From contig URYP01000003.1 in NCBI GenBank assembly GCA_900552115.1, forward strand, positions 1 through 44,607: DNA of 44,607 bases, given 5' to 3'. A program made the translations under genes and the position numbers. A model generated the notes under the pieces. That model did no database searches. It was not told the origin of the DNA and saw nothing but the letters and a program-made list of their open reading frames with translations. Origin of the DNA: an uncultured Oscillospiraceae bacterium. Its GTDB lineage: Bacteria > Bacillota > Clostridia > Oscillospirales > Acutalibacteraceae. Shown piece after piece: positions 22,593 to 31,776 of this stretch; the first letter of the stretch is position 1; each line of letters begins with the position of its first letter.

Positions 22593-25500
22593 ATGAAAAA
22601 ATCCCTATGGAAACGGGCGGCGGCCGGTATACTGTCCATCCTGTTTTTGGCGCCGGCTTTTCCGGCGGAAGCGATGAGCGACGGTTCCGCCACCGGTGGC
22701 ATCGATTTTGACGGGATCAACCACACCGAATCCCGCCTGCTGTACGGCGACCGGTTTTACTTTGACTGGAGCACCGGCACCGGGCTGACCGGTCACGACG
22801 ACGCCTTGCCCGGCCGGGATTGCTCGGGCAGTGCTGAAAACGGCTCAAATCCCAACATGGTGTTCAAAATGACCGTCACGTTTGACGCCGTGGACGGTAC
22901 AAGCGACCCCGCTGCCTGTTGGAACCATATTCTGGTGCGGCTGCGTTCCTCTATGGTGGGCGGCGAAGAGCAGCCCACTGATTTTTACTCCGTCACCCGC
23001 GCCGCTTACGGCGATGCCGCCATGGTGAACGTACAGATTCCCCTGTCGGCGTTCGGATCCGGCTCGGTAAACTGGGCGGATATTAAAGACATTATTGTAC
23101 AGATTCCGGTGGAAGAGGACTACAAGCTGGGAGACACCGGCGACAGCCCCGCTGTCAAAGCTACCATTTCCGGGGCTTCTATTGTGAATTACGCCAATCT
23201 GGAAGCCCGAACCCAACTGGAAAAGCTGTTGGCGCAAACCGCGGACTATACCTACGATTATAACGAAGCCGCCACGGCTTACGAACTGGTTCGGCAAGAG
23301 GCGGAAGCGTTATTGGACACCTATGCCGACGCCGCGGCTTATGACGATATGCTGCAACGGTTTACCGCGGCATTTGACGCCTTAACCGGAAAGCTCAACA
23401 CGGCGGAACAGTTTTCGGTCTTGGCCGGGCAGGACGCGCCTTATCCTATAGATGGCGGACAATGGACCATGAGCCTTACCACTCCCGCTGTCAGCGGTGT
23501 AGGCGCGGCCGGCGACCGTGAAGAATGGTATCTGTGGTGGGAAGGAATTCTTACCGCTCCCGAGGGATATGTCCCTCCCGACACCATCGGATTTAACCTC
23601 ACTGTGGACTGGTACAGCGGCGAAACTCTTCTGAGGTCGATATCGGCCAACAGAACAGAGGCGCGGGTGTATGCGGATGGACATTATGGCTTCCGCTGGA
23701 TTGGCGTTGAAGCTCCCGATGGTTTTGACCGCGCCGTATTGCGGCTGTCCTGTGAGGCTTGGCAAACCGGTGATTTTGCCTTCACCCTGACCGGCGCCGG
23801 TATCAACAATGGTTACAACGCTCTGCAAACGTCCTTTCTCATTGACTACCTGCAAGTGGAAACGCCCGCATTATGCGCCCCCTCCGACCGCGCGGCCGAA
23901 GCCTATTACACCCTGCGCGAAAAGGCCGGAGAAATGGCCCGCGACCGGATATGGTATACAAACGGTCAATTGCAGGCCGTCTATCGCCAACTGCTGGCCG
24001 CGCGGCACAATTGGCGGGATATATCCGGCGGGGACGTGGACAACGATATGCAGATCACCGCCAGCGACGCCTTGATGGTACTGCAGGCGGCAACCAACAA
24101 AATTGTTTTGGAGGACATGACTATGGCGGACGTAGACAAGCAGAGCGGCGTGACCGCTGGCGACGCGCTGCAGGTTTTGCAGTATGCCACCAAAAAAATC
24201 ACAGCTTTCCCCTCGGCGGAGCAACGTCTCGCCGACGCCGCCGGCATTATTCACGCACAGGAGGCACAGGGCCGGTACCATACCGCGCCAAGCGCCCTCG
24301 CTCCCGATGCGTCCTCGATGGAATTCACTGAAAACGGCGGCTATTTGGCCTTTCGCGGAATAGATTTCGGCAGCGGCGCCAGCACCACCTTTATGGCGGT
24401 ATTGGCGGTGCCAGAAAAAGCCGTGGGCAAAGCGCTGGAAATTCATTTGGATACGCCAAACGGGGATATCCTTGGCGTGCTAACGATGAAAGACAGCGGC
24501 GGTGACACAATTTTTGCCGAACAGTATGCGTCCCTCAGCAAAACGGTCAGCGGTGTGCACGATGTCTATCTGGTGGCGCCGGAAGCGGCCGGCGTTCATC
24601 TGGACTGGTTCACGTTCTCCGCCTATGACGGGGAAGAGACCGCTGAGGAAAAGGCGCAGCGGATGGCCTGGTGGAACGACGCCCGTTATGGTATGTTCGT
24701 CCACTGGGGCGCTTACGCCAATTTTCCTTTTGATGAAACCGGCCCTGTCGACCATTACACCGAATGGGTACAGGATACATTGAAAATTTCCAAAGAGGAT
24801 TATGAGCGGATGGCGGTCAGTACGTTTAATCCGCAGCACTTTGATGCCGAAGAAGTGGTGCGGCTGGCCAAAGACGCGGGGCAAAAATACCTCGTGTTCA
24901 CCTCCAAGCACCATGAGGGTTTCAGTATGTTTGATACGCAGGTGACCGGATTCAAGGATTTCAGCCTGCTCGGTTATGGCCTGTACAACGGCGCCGACCC
25001 GCTGATGGAACTGGCCGAGGCCAGCCGAGCCGCCGGCATTCCCCTCGGCTGTTACTACTCCACCATGGATTGGCGGCACGACGCCACCGTGAACTGGGGC
25101 AGTATGCTGGACAAACCACGCTATGTGGCCGACATGAAGGCGCAGCTGCGGGAACTGCTTGAAAACTATGATCTGGATATCCTATGGTTTGACGGCGAAT
25201 GGGTGGACTGGTGGACCACCGAAGACGGCCGGGATCTCTACCGGTATCTACGTACCATCAAGCCCTCTCTTATCATCAACAACCGCGTGGGCAAACGCGC
25301 CGAGACCGACGGCGACTTCGGCACTCCCGAACAGGAGATTCCGGCTAACGGCCTGAATTATGACTGGGAGAGCTGCATTACCATGAATAATAACTGGGGC
25401 TATGCGCCTTATGACGACAACTGGAAGTCTCCCGAATGGGTGGTGCGCTCTGTGGTGGATACCGCCTCCAAGGGCGGCAATATCCTGTTGAATATCGGGC

Positions 25501-26306
25501 CGGATGAACAGGGCTTGATTCCGGAGGCTTGTGCCGCGAATATGCGCAAGGCGGGCGAGTGGTTTGCCGCGTACGGCGACAGCATTTACTCCACCACGGC
25601 GTCTCCCTTTGCCGAAGCCCTTCCCTTTGGTGCGGCCACCAAAAAAGACGGCGTTCTGTATCTGCATGTGACCAAGTGGCCCCAAAACGGCCAGATTACC
25701 CTGCCTTCCCTCCAGAACACCCTGACCGGGGTGCGGGTGATGGGAACGGACACGTCCCTAGCCTACACTGAAAACGGTGGCACCATGACCATCACCCTGC
25801 CGGCCACCATTCCCAACGCCCTGGATACCGTCATCGAGGTGCTGGTGGAAGGCGTCCCCCAGTCCGGCAAATCGTACACCTATTCTGAAAACTACGCGCT
25901 GAACAAACCCGCCACCGTTAGCAACCACTACCAGAACGATGCCCAGTATAGCGGCTCCGCCGCCGTGGATGGTAACAGTGCCACCCGCTGGGCCACCGAT
26001 GACGACATAACGGAAAGCTGGTTGGAGGTGGACCTGGGCAAAGAAACGACCTTTAACGCGATTCGGTGCAGCGAGTTTACTTCCACAGGCGGTCAGCGCG
26101 TGACAGCCTACAACCTGGAATACTGGGACGGCAGTGAATGGAAAGTTGCTTTCACCGGCACGGGTATCGGTGACCAGCATACCGACCTGTTCGACGCCGT
26201 CACCGCGCGGAAAGTGCGGCTGCATATTCTCTCCATAGACGAAAACGCGCAAGGCGGCCCCTCCCTTTGGGAATTCGGCGTATACCACGCCGTTGCCGCT
26301 GAATAA
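22593..26306 (+). CDS. Secreted GH29 alpha-L-fucosidase with internal dockerin and carbohydrate-binding modules
   Basis: A 1237-residue exported enzyme. Signal peptide 1-28 (ends FPAEA), an N-terminal beta/helical region to about 475, a type I dockerin at about 478-537, a CBM6-like module (about 549-676), the GH29 catalytic domain (about 689-1002), a C-terminal sandwich, and an F5/8 type C/CBM32 module (about 1099-1237; NYALNKPATVS, DGNSATRWAT). GH29 signatures: YGMFVHWGAY, FTSKHHEGFSMF, and nucleophile Asp867 in LDILWFDGEW. Dockerin loops DVDNDMQITASD and DVDKQSGVTAGD have Ca-binding spacing, although the second has Gln at position 5. The start ATG follows AAAGGAGGG by six bases. It would remove fucose from host or plant glycans at the cell surface. 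The divergent AraC-type gene probably controls it. Confidence 0.92.
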   Translation: MKKSLWKRAAAGILSILFLAPAFPAEAMSDGSATGGIDFDGINHTESRLLYGDRFYFDWSTGTGLTGHDDALPGRDCSGSAENGSNPNMVFKMTVTFDAVDGTSDPAACWNHILVRLRSSMVGGEEQPTDFYSVTRAAYGDAAMVNVQIPLSAFGSGSVNWADIKDIIVQIPVEEDYKLGDTGDSPAVKATISGASIVNYANLEARTQLEKLLAQTADYTYDYNEAATAYELVRQEAEALLDTYADAAAYDDMLQRFTAAFDALTGKLNTAEQFSVLAGQDAPYPIDGGQWTMSLTTPAVSGVGAAGDREEWYLWWEGILTAPEGYVPPDTIGFNLTVDWYSGETLLRSISANRTEARVYADGHYGFRWIGVEAPDGFDRAVLRLSCEAWQTGDFAFTLTGAGINNGYNALQTSFLIDYLQVETPALCAPSDRAAEAYYTLREKAGEMARDRIWYTNGQLQAVYRQLLAARHNWRDISGGDVDNDMQITASDALMVLQAATNKIVLEDMTMADVDKQSGVTAGDALQVLQYATKKITAFPSAEQRLADAAGIIHAQEAQGRYHTAPSALAPDASSMEFTENGGYLAFRGIDFGSGASTTFMAVLAVPEKAVGKALEIHLDTPNGDILGVLTMKDSGGDTIFAEQYASLSKTVSGVHDVYLVAPEAAGVHLDWFTFSAYDGEETAEEKAQRMAWWNDARYGMFVHWGAYANFPFDETGPVDHYTEWVQDTLKISKEDYERMAVSTFNPQHFDAEEVVRLAKDAGQKYLVFTSKHHEGFSMFDTQVTGFKDFSLLGYGLYNGADPLMELAEASRAAGIPLGCYYSTMDWRHDATVNWGSMLDKPRYVADMKAQLRELLENYDLDILWFDGEWVDWWTTEDGRDLYRYLRTIKPSLIINNRVGKRAETDGDFGTPEQEIPANGLNYDWESCITMNNNWGYAPYDDNWKSPEWVVRSVVDTASKGGNILLNIGPDEQGLIPEACAANMRKAGEWFAAYGDSIYSTTASPFAEALPFGAATKKDGVLYLHVTKWPQNGQITLPSLQNTLTGVRVMGTDTSLAYTENGGTMTITLPATIPNALDTVIEVLVEGVPQSGKSYTYSENYALNKPATVSNHYQNDAQYSGSAAVDGNSATRWATDDDITESWLEVDLGKETTFNAIRCSEFTSTGGQRVTAYNLEYWDGSEWKVAFTGTGIGDQHTDLFDAVTARKVRLHILSIDENAQGGPSLWEFGVYHAVAAE

Positions 26307-26340
26307 GAATGCCTTTCTCCTACTTTTTCTTCTTTCTCTG

Positions 26341-26471
26341 AAAAATCCCCCGGCCAAATGCGTCATAGACTCAACGGAGAATCTGAAATGCGGTGAACCG
26401 CATTCCAGAAATCGGAGCTGTCGCTCCTATTTCTCCCCAAAGGCTATGACCACTATGACCGGGGGATTTTT
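26341..26471 (-). ncRNA. Structured terminator-flanked element, copy B
   Basis: Outer arms AAAAATCCCCCGG (26341-26353) and CCGGGGGATTTTT (26459-26471) pair over 13 bp. Read on the minus strand, the interior has the same blocks as copy A at 8708-8813: TGGTCATAGCCT (26452-26441), AGCTCC, and GTCTATG (26370-26364). Its stems are TCATAG/CTATGA, AGAAAT/ATTTCT (26434-26429 with 26412-26407) and GGAGC/GCTCC with GACA loop (26427-26414). An extra hairpin AATGCGGT/ACCGCATT is inserted near 26386-26404. It sits between the convergent fucosidase and clpE-type genes. Confidence 0.6.
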
Positions 26472-26480
26472 CCGTATAGA

Positions 26481-26512
26481 AATGGTGCGTACGGTCTCCC
26501 GTACGCACCATT
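26481..26512 (-). terminator. Intrinsic terminator of the clpE-type gene
   Basis: A perfect 14-bp stem AATGGTGCGTACGG / CCGTACGCACCATT with a 4-base loop, 14 bases after the clpE-type stop codon. On the minus strand it is followed by TCTATACGG, so the T-run is poor; the neighbouring copy B arm may complete termination. Confidence 0.65.
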
Positions 26513-26526
26513 GTTTATAGACATCG

Positions 26527-28827
26527 TTATTCGGCCAGGTCGACCGCCTGCACCCGTATGGTTCCCTCGTCGCCTGCCGTCAAATGGATAGCCGACACCG
26601 GATCGCCCGCCCGGTTGACGAGCAGCAGCGCAATCTGGTTCTCAACCTCCCGGCGGATAGCATTGCGCAAATCGCGCGCGCCGCGTTTGCCGCCCGCCGC
26701 TTTCCGGGCGAGCGCGGCGGGAACGTCTTCACCCCAGGAAAGGGCGATCCCCTTTTCCTCAAGAGTCGGGATCAATTCCCGCAGCATCAGCACCGCGATG
26801 CGGGCGTAGTCCTCCTGCTCCAACGGACGGAAATAGATGATCTCATCCACCCGGCTGATAAACTCGGGGCGCAGGAAATCGCGCAGCGCTTTCATTGCCT
26901 TTTCCTTGCCTGCCTGTGCGGAGGTTTTGCCGAATCCCATCAGGTTTTCACTGATCTGACTGCCCGCGTTGGAGGTCATGACGATGACCGTGTTTTCAAA
27001 ATTGACCACCCGACCGTGAGCGTCGGTCACCCGGCCCTCGTCGAGGATCTGCAGCAACAGGTTCAGCACATCGGGGTGCGCCTTTTCAATTTCATCGAAA
27101 AGCAGCACCGAGTAGGGCTTGCGCCGCACTTTTTCGGTGAGCTGACCCGCTTCGTCATAGCCGACATAGCCGGGCGGCGACCCGATCAGCCGGGAAACCG
27201 CGTGCTTTTCCATGAATTCGGACATATCCATACGGATCAGGGTGTCCGGCGTGTCAAACAGTTCCGCTGCCAGCACCTTAACGAGCTCGGTCTTGCCCAC
27301 GCCGGTGCTGCCCACAAAAATAAAGGACGCCGGACGCCGGCGGGGACTGATCTGCACCCGGCTGCGGCGGATCGCGGCGGACACCAGCGAAACCGCTTCG
27401 TCCTGGCCGATGATTTTCTCCTTGAGCCGGTCCTCGATATGCGCCAGCTTCACAAGCTCGTTTTCCTCCACGCGAGAGGCGGGGATCCCCGTCCACAGCT
27501 CGATAACCCGCGCCAAATCGGCGTCGGCCACCGGCATCTGCGTGGCGGAAGGCCGGAGCTGCTCGATTTCCTGTTCGGCCTTGGCCAGATCGGCACGCAC
27601 GTTGGCCAGCGCCTCGTAATCGATTTCCTCCTGCGCCATCAGGCTGTCTTCCTGCGCGCGCAGGGCGGCGGCTTCCTTTTCCCGCTTGGCGAATTCATCC
27701 GCGTCGTGATTGCGCAGGGCCGCGCAGGCGCAGGACTCGTCCAGCAGGTCGATGGCCTTATCCGGCAGGAACCGGTCGGTGATATAGCGTTCGGAAAGCT
27801 GCACCGCCCGCCGCACGATATGATCGGACACGGTAACCCCGTGATATTGCTCATAATAGGCGCGGATACCGGACAAAATCCCGATGGTTTCTGAAACGGA
27901 CGGCTCCTCTACTGTTACCGGCTGGAAACGCCGCTCCAGCGCCGCGTCCTTTTCAATGTTTTTGCGATATTCCGCAAAGGTGGTGGCACCGATCACCTGT
28001 ATTTCCCCACGGGACAGCGCCGGCTTCATAATATTGGCTGCCGACAGGCTGCCTTCCGCATCGCCGGTGCCCACCAGCGTGTGTACCTCGTCGATAAACA
28101 GGATGATGTTGCCTTCGGCCTTGACCTCTTCGATCAGCGCCTTGATGCGGCTTTCAAACTGGCCGCGAAACTGGGTGCCCGCTACCAACGCCGTCAGATC
28201 CAGCAAAAAAATCTCTTTATCCAGCAGGCGGGGCGGCACATCGCCATGGGCGATGCGCAGGGCCAGCCCTTCCGCGATGGCCGTTTTACCCACACCGGGT
28301 TCTCCGATCAGGCAGGGATTGTTTTTGGTACGGCGGGACAGGATTTGCTCCACCCGGTAAATCTCCCGGTCACGGCCGATGATGGCATCGAGTTGCCCAT
28401 CTCGGGCCTTGGCGGTCAAATCGGTGCAATAGGTGCGGATGGTTTTCCGCTTTTTGTCCTTTTTGCGCTTGCCGTCCGGCTTTTGTTCCGGTGCGGCGGT
28501 GGTATCGTTCTGGCTTTGCTCGCCAGCTCCGCCGCCCAGCATATTTTTAAGAAATGGAAACGTCGCGGCGCCGCCGGCGGAAAAGTCATCGTCTTCTCCG
28601 TCCTCATCGTCGTCCTCGTTTGCCTGGGCCATCATCATTTCCATTTGCTGATTCATCTGTTCGATATCTTCATCGGACATCCCGAACTTGTCCAGCATAT
28701 CCTCCACAGGCTTAATGCCGAGTTCCTTGGCACAGGATATACACAACCCGTCGTTGACGGTCTTATCTCCCTCCATACGGGTGATAAACACCACTGCGGG
28801 CCTTTTTTTACAGCGTGAACAAACCAT
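26527..28827 (-). CDS. clpE: Clp protease ATP-binding subunit, ClpE-type (N-terminal zinc finger)
   Basis: A 766-residue Hsp100 unfoldase. The N-terminus carries a zinc finger, C3xxC6 ... C29xxC32, as in ClpE, followed by an acidic low-complexity linker (about 60-100) in place of a full ClpN domain. The first AAA+ module has Walker A GEPGVGKTA (about 172-180) and FIDEVHT. The middle region is a short coiled coil with the UVR-like EIEQLRPSATQ, and the second AAA+ module has GSTGVGKTE (about 507-515) and LLFDEIEKAHP, with arginine finger region FLRPEFISRVDEI. It would feed substrates to ClpP; no ClpP-binding loop assignment was attempted. It lies 12 bases after pgsA, cotranscribed. A mcsAB pair, usual for ClpC, is not here. 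Confidence 0.88.
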   Translation of the reverse strand: MVCSRCKKRPAVVFITRMEGDKTVNDGLCISCAKELGIKPVEDMLDKFGMSDEDIEQMNQQMEMMMAQANEDDDEDGEDDDFSAGGAATFPFLKNMLGGGAGEQSQNDTTAAPEQKPDGKRKKDKKRKTIRTYCTDLTAKARDGQLDAIIGRDREIYRVEQILSRRTKNNPCLIGEPGVGKTAIAEGLALRIAHGDVPPRLLDKEIFLLDLTALVAGTQFRGQFESRIKALIEEVKAEGNIILFIDEVHTLVGTGDAEGSLSAANIMKPALSRGEIQVIGATTFAEYRKNIEKDAALERRFQPVTVEEPSVSETIGILSGIRAYYEQYHGVTVSDHIVRRAVQLSERYITDRFLPDKAIDLLDESCACAALRNHDADEFAKREKEAAALRAQEDSLMAQEEIDYEALANVRADLAKAEQEIEQLRPSATQMPVADADLARVIELWTGIPASRVEENELVKLAHIEDRLKEKIIGQDEAVSLVSAAIRRSRVQISPRRRPASFIFVGSTGVGKTELVKVLAAELFDTPDTLIRMDMSEFMEKHAVSRLIGSPPGYVGYDEAGQLTEKVRRKPYSVLLFDEIEKAHPDVLNLLLQILDEGRVTDAHGRVVNFENTVIVMTSNAGSQISENLMGFGKTSAQAGKEKAMKALRDFLRPEFISRVDEIIYFRPLEQEDYARIAVLMLRELIPTLEEKGIALSWGEDVPAALARKAAGGKRGARDLRNAIRREVENQIALLLVNRAGDPVSAIHLTAGDEGTIRVQAVDLAE

Positions 28828-28839
28828 GGCGTTCTCCTT

Positions 28840-29436
28840 TTATTTGTTCGGATCGTCCCGCTTCTGATCCATTTCTTTTTTAGCTCCTAAAAACACCTTA
28901 ACATAATTGAAAAAGGCAAACAGCATCAGTACCGCCAGGCCGCCGCCTAATATCAGCATGACCGCAAGATTCATACTGTCGCCCCACAGGACAAAGGCGG
29001 CCATGACCAGGTAAAAGGCAATGGTGGTCAGCTTGCCATACCACTTGGCCCCCTGGATCGCCGCGCCCCGCGCCAGCATTATGGCGCTGCCGATCATCTG
29101 AGCCACTTCTTTGCAAACGCATATCACCAGCAGCGGGAGCAGGTTTGGATAATGCACCACCAGGCAGATCAGCACCGCCAACTGGGTCATTTTATCCGCT
29201 ACCGGGTCGAGAATTTTGCCGAGATCGGTAATTTGATTATATTTTCGGGCAATCATCCCGTCAAAACAATCGGTCAGTCCCGAAACAGCCAGCACGACGA
29301 ACGACCAGTACTGAAACGCTTCCCGGCCCGGCTCAATCCCTTTGAGATACAGCACCACAAACACCGGAACCAGCAGGATCCGCAGTATGGACAGACCGTT
29401 GGGAATATTCATCTTAAACTGAATACGAACACCCAT
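28840..29436 (-). CDS. pgsA: CDP-diacylglycerol-glycerol-3-phosphate 3-phosphatidyltransferase
   Basis: A 198-residue membrane CDP-alcohol phosphatidyltransferase making phosphatidylglycerol phosphate from CDP-diacylglycerol. The signature D-x2-DG-x2-AR-x8-G-x3-D-x3-D is complete in the segment DCFDGMIARKYNQITDLG followed by KILDPVAD. Four to five TM helices are visible. ATG 29436 follows GAGGG; a later ATG at 29412 lacks a ribosome site but gives the more usual MNIPNGLSILR beginning, so the start is not certain. Confidence 0.92.
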   Translation of the reverse strand: MGVRIQFKMNIPNGLSILRILLVPVFVVLYLKGIEPGREAFQYWSFVVLAVSGLTDCFDGMIARKYNQITDLGKILDPVADKMTQLAVLICLVVHYPNLLPLLVICVCKEVAQMIGSAIMLARGAAIQGAKWYGKLTTIAFYLVMAAFVLWGDSMNLAVMLILGGGLAVLMLFAFFNYVKVFLGAKKEMDQKRDDPNK

Positions 29437-29491
29437 TTTTCGTTTTCCCTCTTACTCTTTCTTGGCTTTCCGATCCCTTAAACCCGCGCGG

Positions 29492-30211
29492 TTAATCCGG
29501 GATCACATTTAAATAATCCGTCAGGGGATTCCATTCGGCCATACGGCTGACCAGTATGGTTTTATCCATATCCTTCCGCGTCAGCCACGCATCGTCCGAC
29601 GCGGAGGCGGCGGCCATCTGCAGTACGGATACCACGACCAGCGCCACCACAATCCCTTCTACTGTTCCCAAAACCGCGCCTAAAATCCCATCCACCTGAC
29701 GCAGAACCGGCAGACGCAGCAGTTTTCCCACCAGCCGAGCCAACAGGGAAATTCCCACCATAAACAGCAGGAACAACACGATAAAGGCCAGGATTCCAAG
29801 CAGCGACACCGCTACCGGCCGCACCACATAGGTTGCCAGCGTATGGGAAACGTCCGCCGGCTTGTAGCCCGATGTATCATCAATTTCGTTCATCGCCTGG
29901 TCAATCCAGCCCGCATTATTCAGCACGTTTTTTACGCTGGCCGGCAAGCCGTCAAGCGCACGGCGGATATCGTCTTTCATGGAACCGCTCTGACTGGCCG
30001 GCAATTGACCAGTGATGGACGATTCCAGTTTCTCCTGCATGTAATTGTCAAAAATGCTTTCCGCCACCGTCTGGCTCAGAGTTGCGGCCAGCACCAGCGC
30101 GACCACACATCCTACCAATTTGACTACTGTCCAAACAAAGCCATGACGATAGCCAATCAACAGTCCTCCCAGCACGATTAAAATGATCACGCCGTCCAAA
30201 ATATATTCCAC
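29492..30211 (-). CDS. CvpA family membrane protein
   Basis: About 239 residues starting at GTG 30211, which has GGAGGAGGG six bases ahead (an in-frame codon string upstream to 30268 is not needed). Four TM helices: VEYILDGVIILIVLGGLLIG and VKLVGCVVALVLAATLS near the N-terminus, then VAVSLLGILAFIVLFLLFMVG and GTVEGIVVALVVVSVLQM. An extended extracytoplasmic loop lies between the second and third. CvpA proteins are needed for colicin V export in E. coli and otherwise are envelope proteins of unclear role. Own promoter at 30308-30336. Confidence 0.85.
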   Translation of the reverse strand: MEYILDGVIILIVLGGLLIGYRHGFVWTVVKLVGCVVALVLAATLSQTVAESIFDNYMQEKLESSITGQLPASQSGSMKDDIRRALDGLPASVKNVLNNAGWIDQAMNEIDDTSGYKPADVSHTLATYVVRPVAVSLLGILAFIVLFLLFMVGISLLARLVGKLLRLPVLRQVDGILGAVLGTVEGIVVALVVVSVLQMAAASASDDAWLTRKDMDKTILVSRMAEWNPLTDYLNVIPD

Positions 30212-30307
30212 CGGCCGACCCTCCTCCACCCCCCGCGGCCTATCCGCAGGTGTTATTATACAAACCAAATTGCAGAGCCAACGTCTTTCGCCGCCAGACT
30301 ACAGGCT

Positions 30308-30336
30308 ATTGTAACATAAACCACGGGGAAGTACAA
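30308..30336 (-). promoter_or_regulatory. Sigma-A promoter of cvpA-pgsA-clpE
   Basis: On the minus strand -35 TTGTAC (30336-30331), 17-bp spacer, -10 TACAAT (30313-30308), giving a leader of about 90 bases before the cvpA GTG. Confidence 0.7.
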
Positions 30337-30359
30337 CTGCCAAATCCGTCGATTTTCTG

Positions 30360-31724
30360 TCAGGAAAGAGAATATTCGCTTAAGGAGGTCAGTCCCAGGA
30401 CAATGGCTTTGCTTCCCAGCAACCCGGCCATCCGGCCGTCCTGCTGCACGTCTACTCCACCGCTGAGCTTTTCTTCATCGCCCTGATACAGCCGGCCGGC
30501 CGTCAGCAGCAGCAGGCCGTTATCATGAGCGTACAGATGCCGGAAGCTGCCGGTGAACGCGGCGGTATACGCCGTATTTCCCTCGCGGTCAATCCGCATC
30601 ACTTCGCCGCCGTCTCCGGCGCCGTATTTCTGCAGGGCCAGTCCGATCATTTTATCCCCGACCGTATATCCCACCAATTGCTGCTGGTCATAGGATATCC
30701 GCTGATCCAGCGTATCGTCGGCGTCGACCACCCATGTCTGTGTATCCCCAACCGCGGCGATATGGCCATCGCTCATATAATCCGCACGATACATCATCAC
30801 ATCGTCCCCGCTGTATTCTTTGCGGGGATTGGTTTCCTTGGAGCTGAGCGTATAGACCCGCAGCATCGACTTCATGGCGCCGTCCTTAGCCTCGATTCCC
30901 GCTACCGCGACGTCTTTCTCGTTGGGGCTGAGCGCGACGTCGGTGGCCAGCATGGTGGCAAAGCGCTGGCGGTAAAGCAGTTTGCCGCCAGCACTGTAAA
31001 CCAGTGCCTCCGACGTATAACTCTGAGAGGATTCCGTAACCAGCGCCACCGTACCGTCCGAGCGGACATCCGCGGAAATGATCGCGTTTTCCAACGCCAC
31101 ATCCAGCACCGATGTCTTCTTATCCGCCGACAGATTGTCGGAGGTGACATTTAATACCGTATCCGGCATGGTTTCCAGGCGAAAGCGTTTGCCTCCCACC
31201 TCGGCAACCAGCATATATTTTCCCGCCGACAGCAGGATGGGATCCGAATAATTGTGCTGCCGCCGCATCACCTCTCCCCCGCTGGGACCAAGCGACACCA
31301 GAGACGTATCGGTCAGCAGGACCAGATAGCCCTGGACCTCCTGCATGTCCAGCACGCTGTTACCCGATATCTCTACCGGATACCCGTCTCCTTTCGAGGA
31401 AAACGTCTGCTCGATCCAGAACATGAGATTCCGGGGGGCAAGCGTGTCCCAATACCGCCACACCGTCACGACGATCGCCGCCGCAGCCAGGAACGACAGA
31501 ACCCGCACCACCAGCCGGACATTGGAGGAACGCTTCTTCTTCCGTTTTGTCCGCGCGGGAACGTCGGACGCGGCTTCCTCCACCGACGACTCCGCTTTGG
31601 CGGTCGCCTTGCGTTTGGGCCGCGGCGGTTTGCGTTTAGCGGACGTTTCCCACGCCATGGGGGACGGCTCGCCTTCGGAGGTGATTTTCCGTTTGTTTAT
31701 TTTTAAGTCCCGTTTATCCGCCAT
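30360..31724 (-). CDS. DUF5711 family membrane-anchored protein with beta-propeller-like ectodomain
   Basis: A 454-residue protein starting at ATG 31724 (AGGTGA ahead). The first 75 residues are very basic and Pro/Ser-rich (KRKPPRPKRKATAK), followed by one TM helix (VRVLSFLAAAAIVVTVWRYW, about 73-92). The remaining ectodomain is a chain of short beta repeats with GxxVxxV patterns, like a seven- or eight-bladed propeller. This is the DUF5711-type architecture common in Clostridia; function is unknown, possibly a cell-envelope or division scaffold. It follows truA after about 50 bases and precedes cvpA. Recognition is by architecture, not by a decisive motif. Confidence 0.7.
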   Translation of the reverse strand: MADKRDLKINKRKITSEGEPSPMAWETSAKRKPPRPKRKATAKAESSVEEAASDVPARTKRKKKRSSNVRLVVRVLSFLAAAAIVVTVWRYWDTLAPRNLMFWIEQTFSSKGDGYPVEISGNSVLDMQEVQGYLVLLTDTSLVSLGPSGGEVMRRQHNYSDPILLSAGKYMLVAEVGGKRFRLETMPDTVLNVTSDNLSADKKTSVLDVALENAIISADVRSDGTVALVTESSQSYTSEALVYSAGGKLLYRQRFATMLATDVALSPNEKDVAVAGIEAKDGAMKSMLRVYTLSSKETNPRKEYSGDDVMMYRADYMSDGHIAAVGDTQTWVVDADDTLDQRISYDQQQLVGYTVGDKMIGLALQKYGAGDGGEVMRIDREGNTAYTAAFTGSFRHLYAHDNGLLLLTAGRLYQGDEEKLSGGVDVQQDGRMAGLLGSKAIVLGLTSLSEYSLS

Positions 31725-31776
31725 GGCGGTCACCTCATTTTCTTCGTTGTGTTATCCTGTCCGGTCCCTGCCGGCC

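Noticed and set aside
26584..27894. Long plus-strand frame antisense to the clpE-type gene
   Set aside because: Antisense to well-conserved AAA+ motifs; composition typical of a shadow frame.
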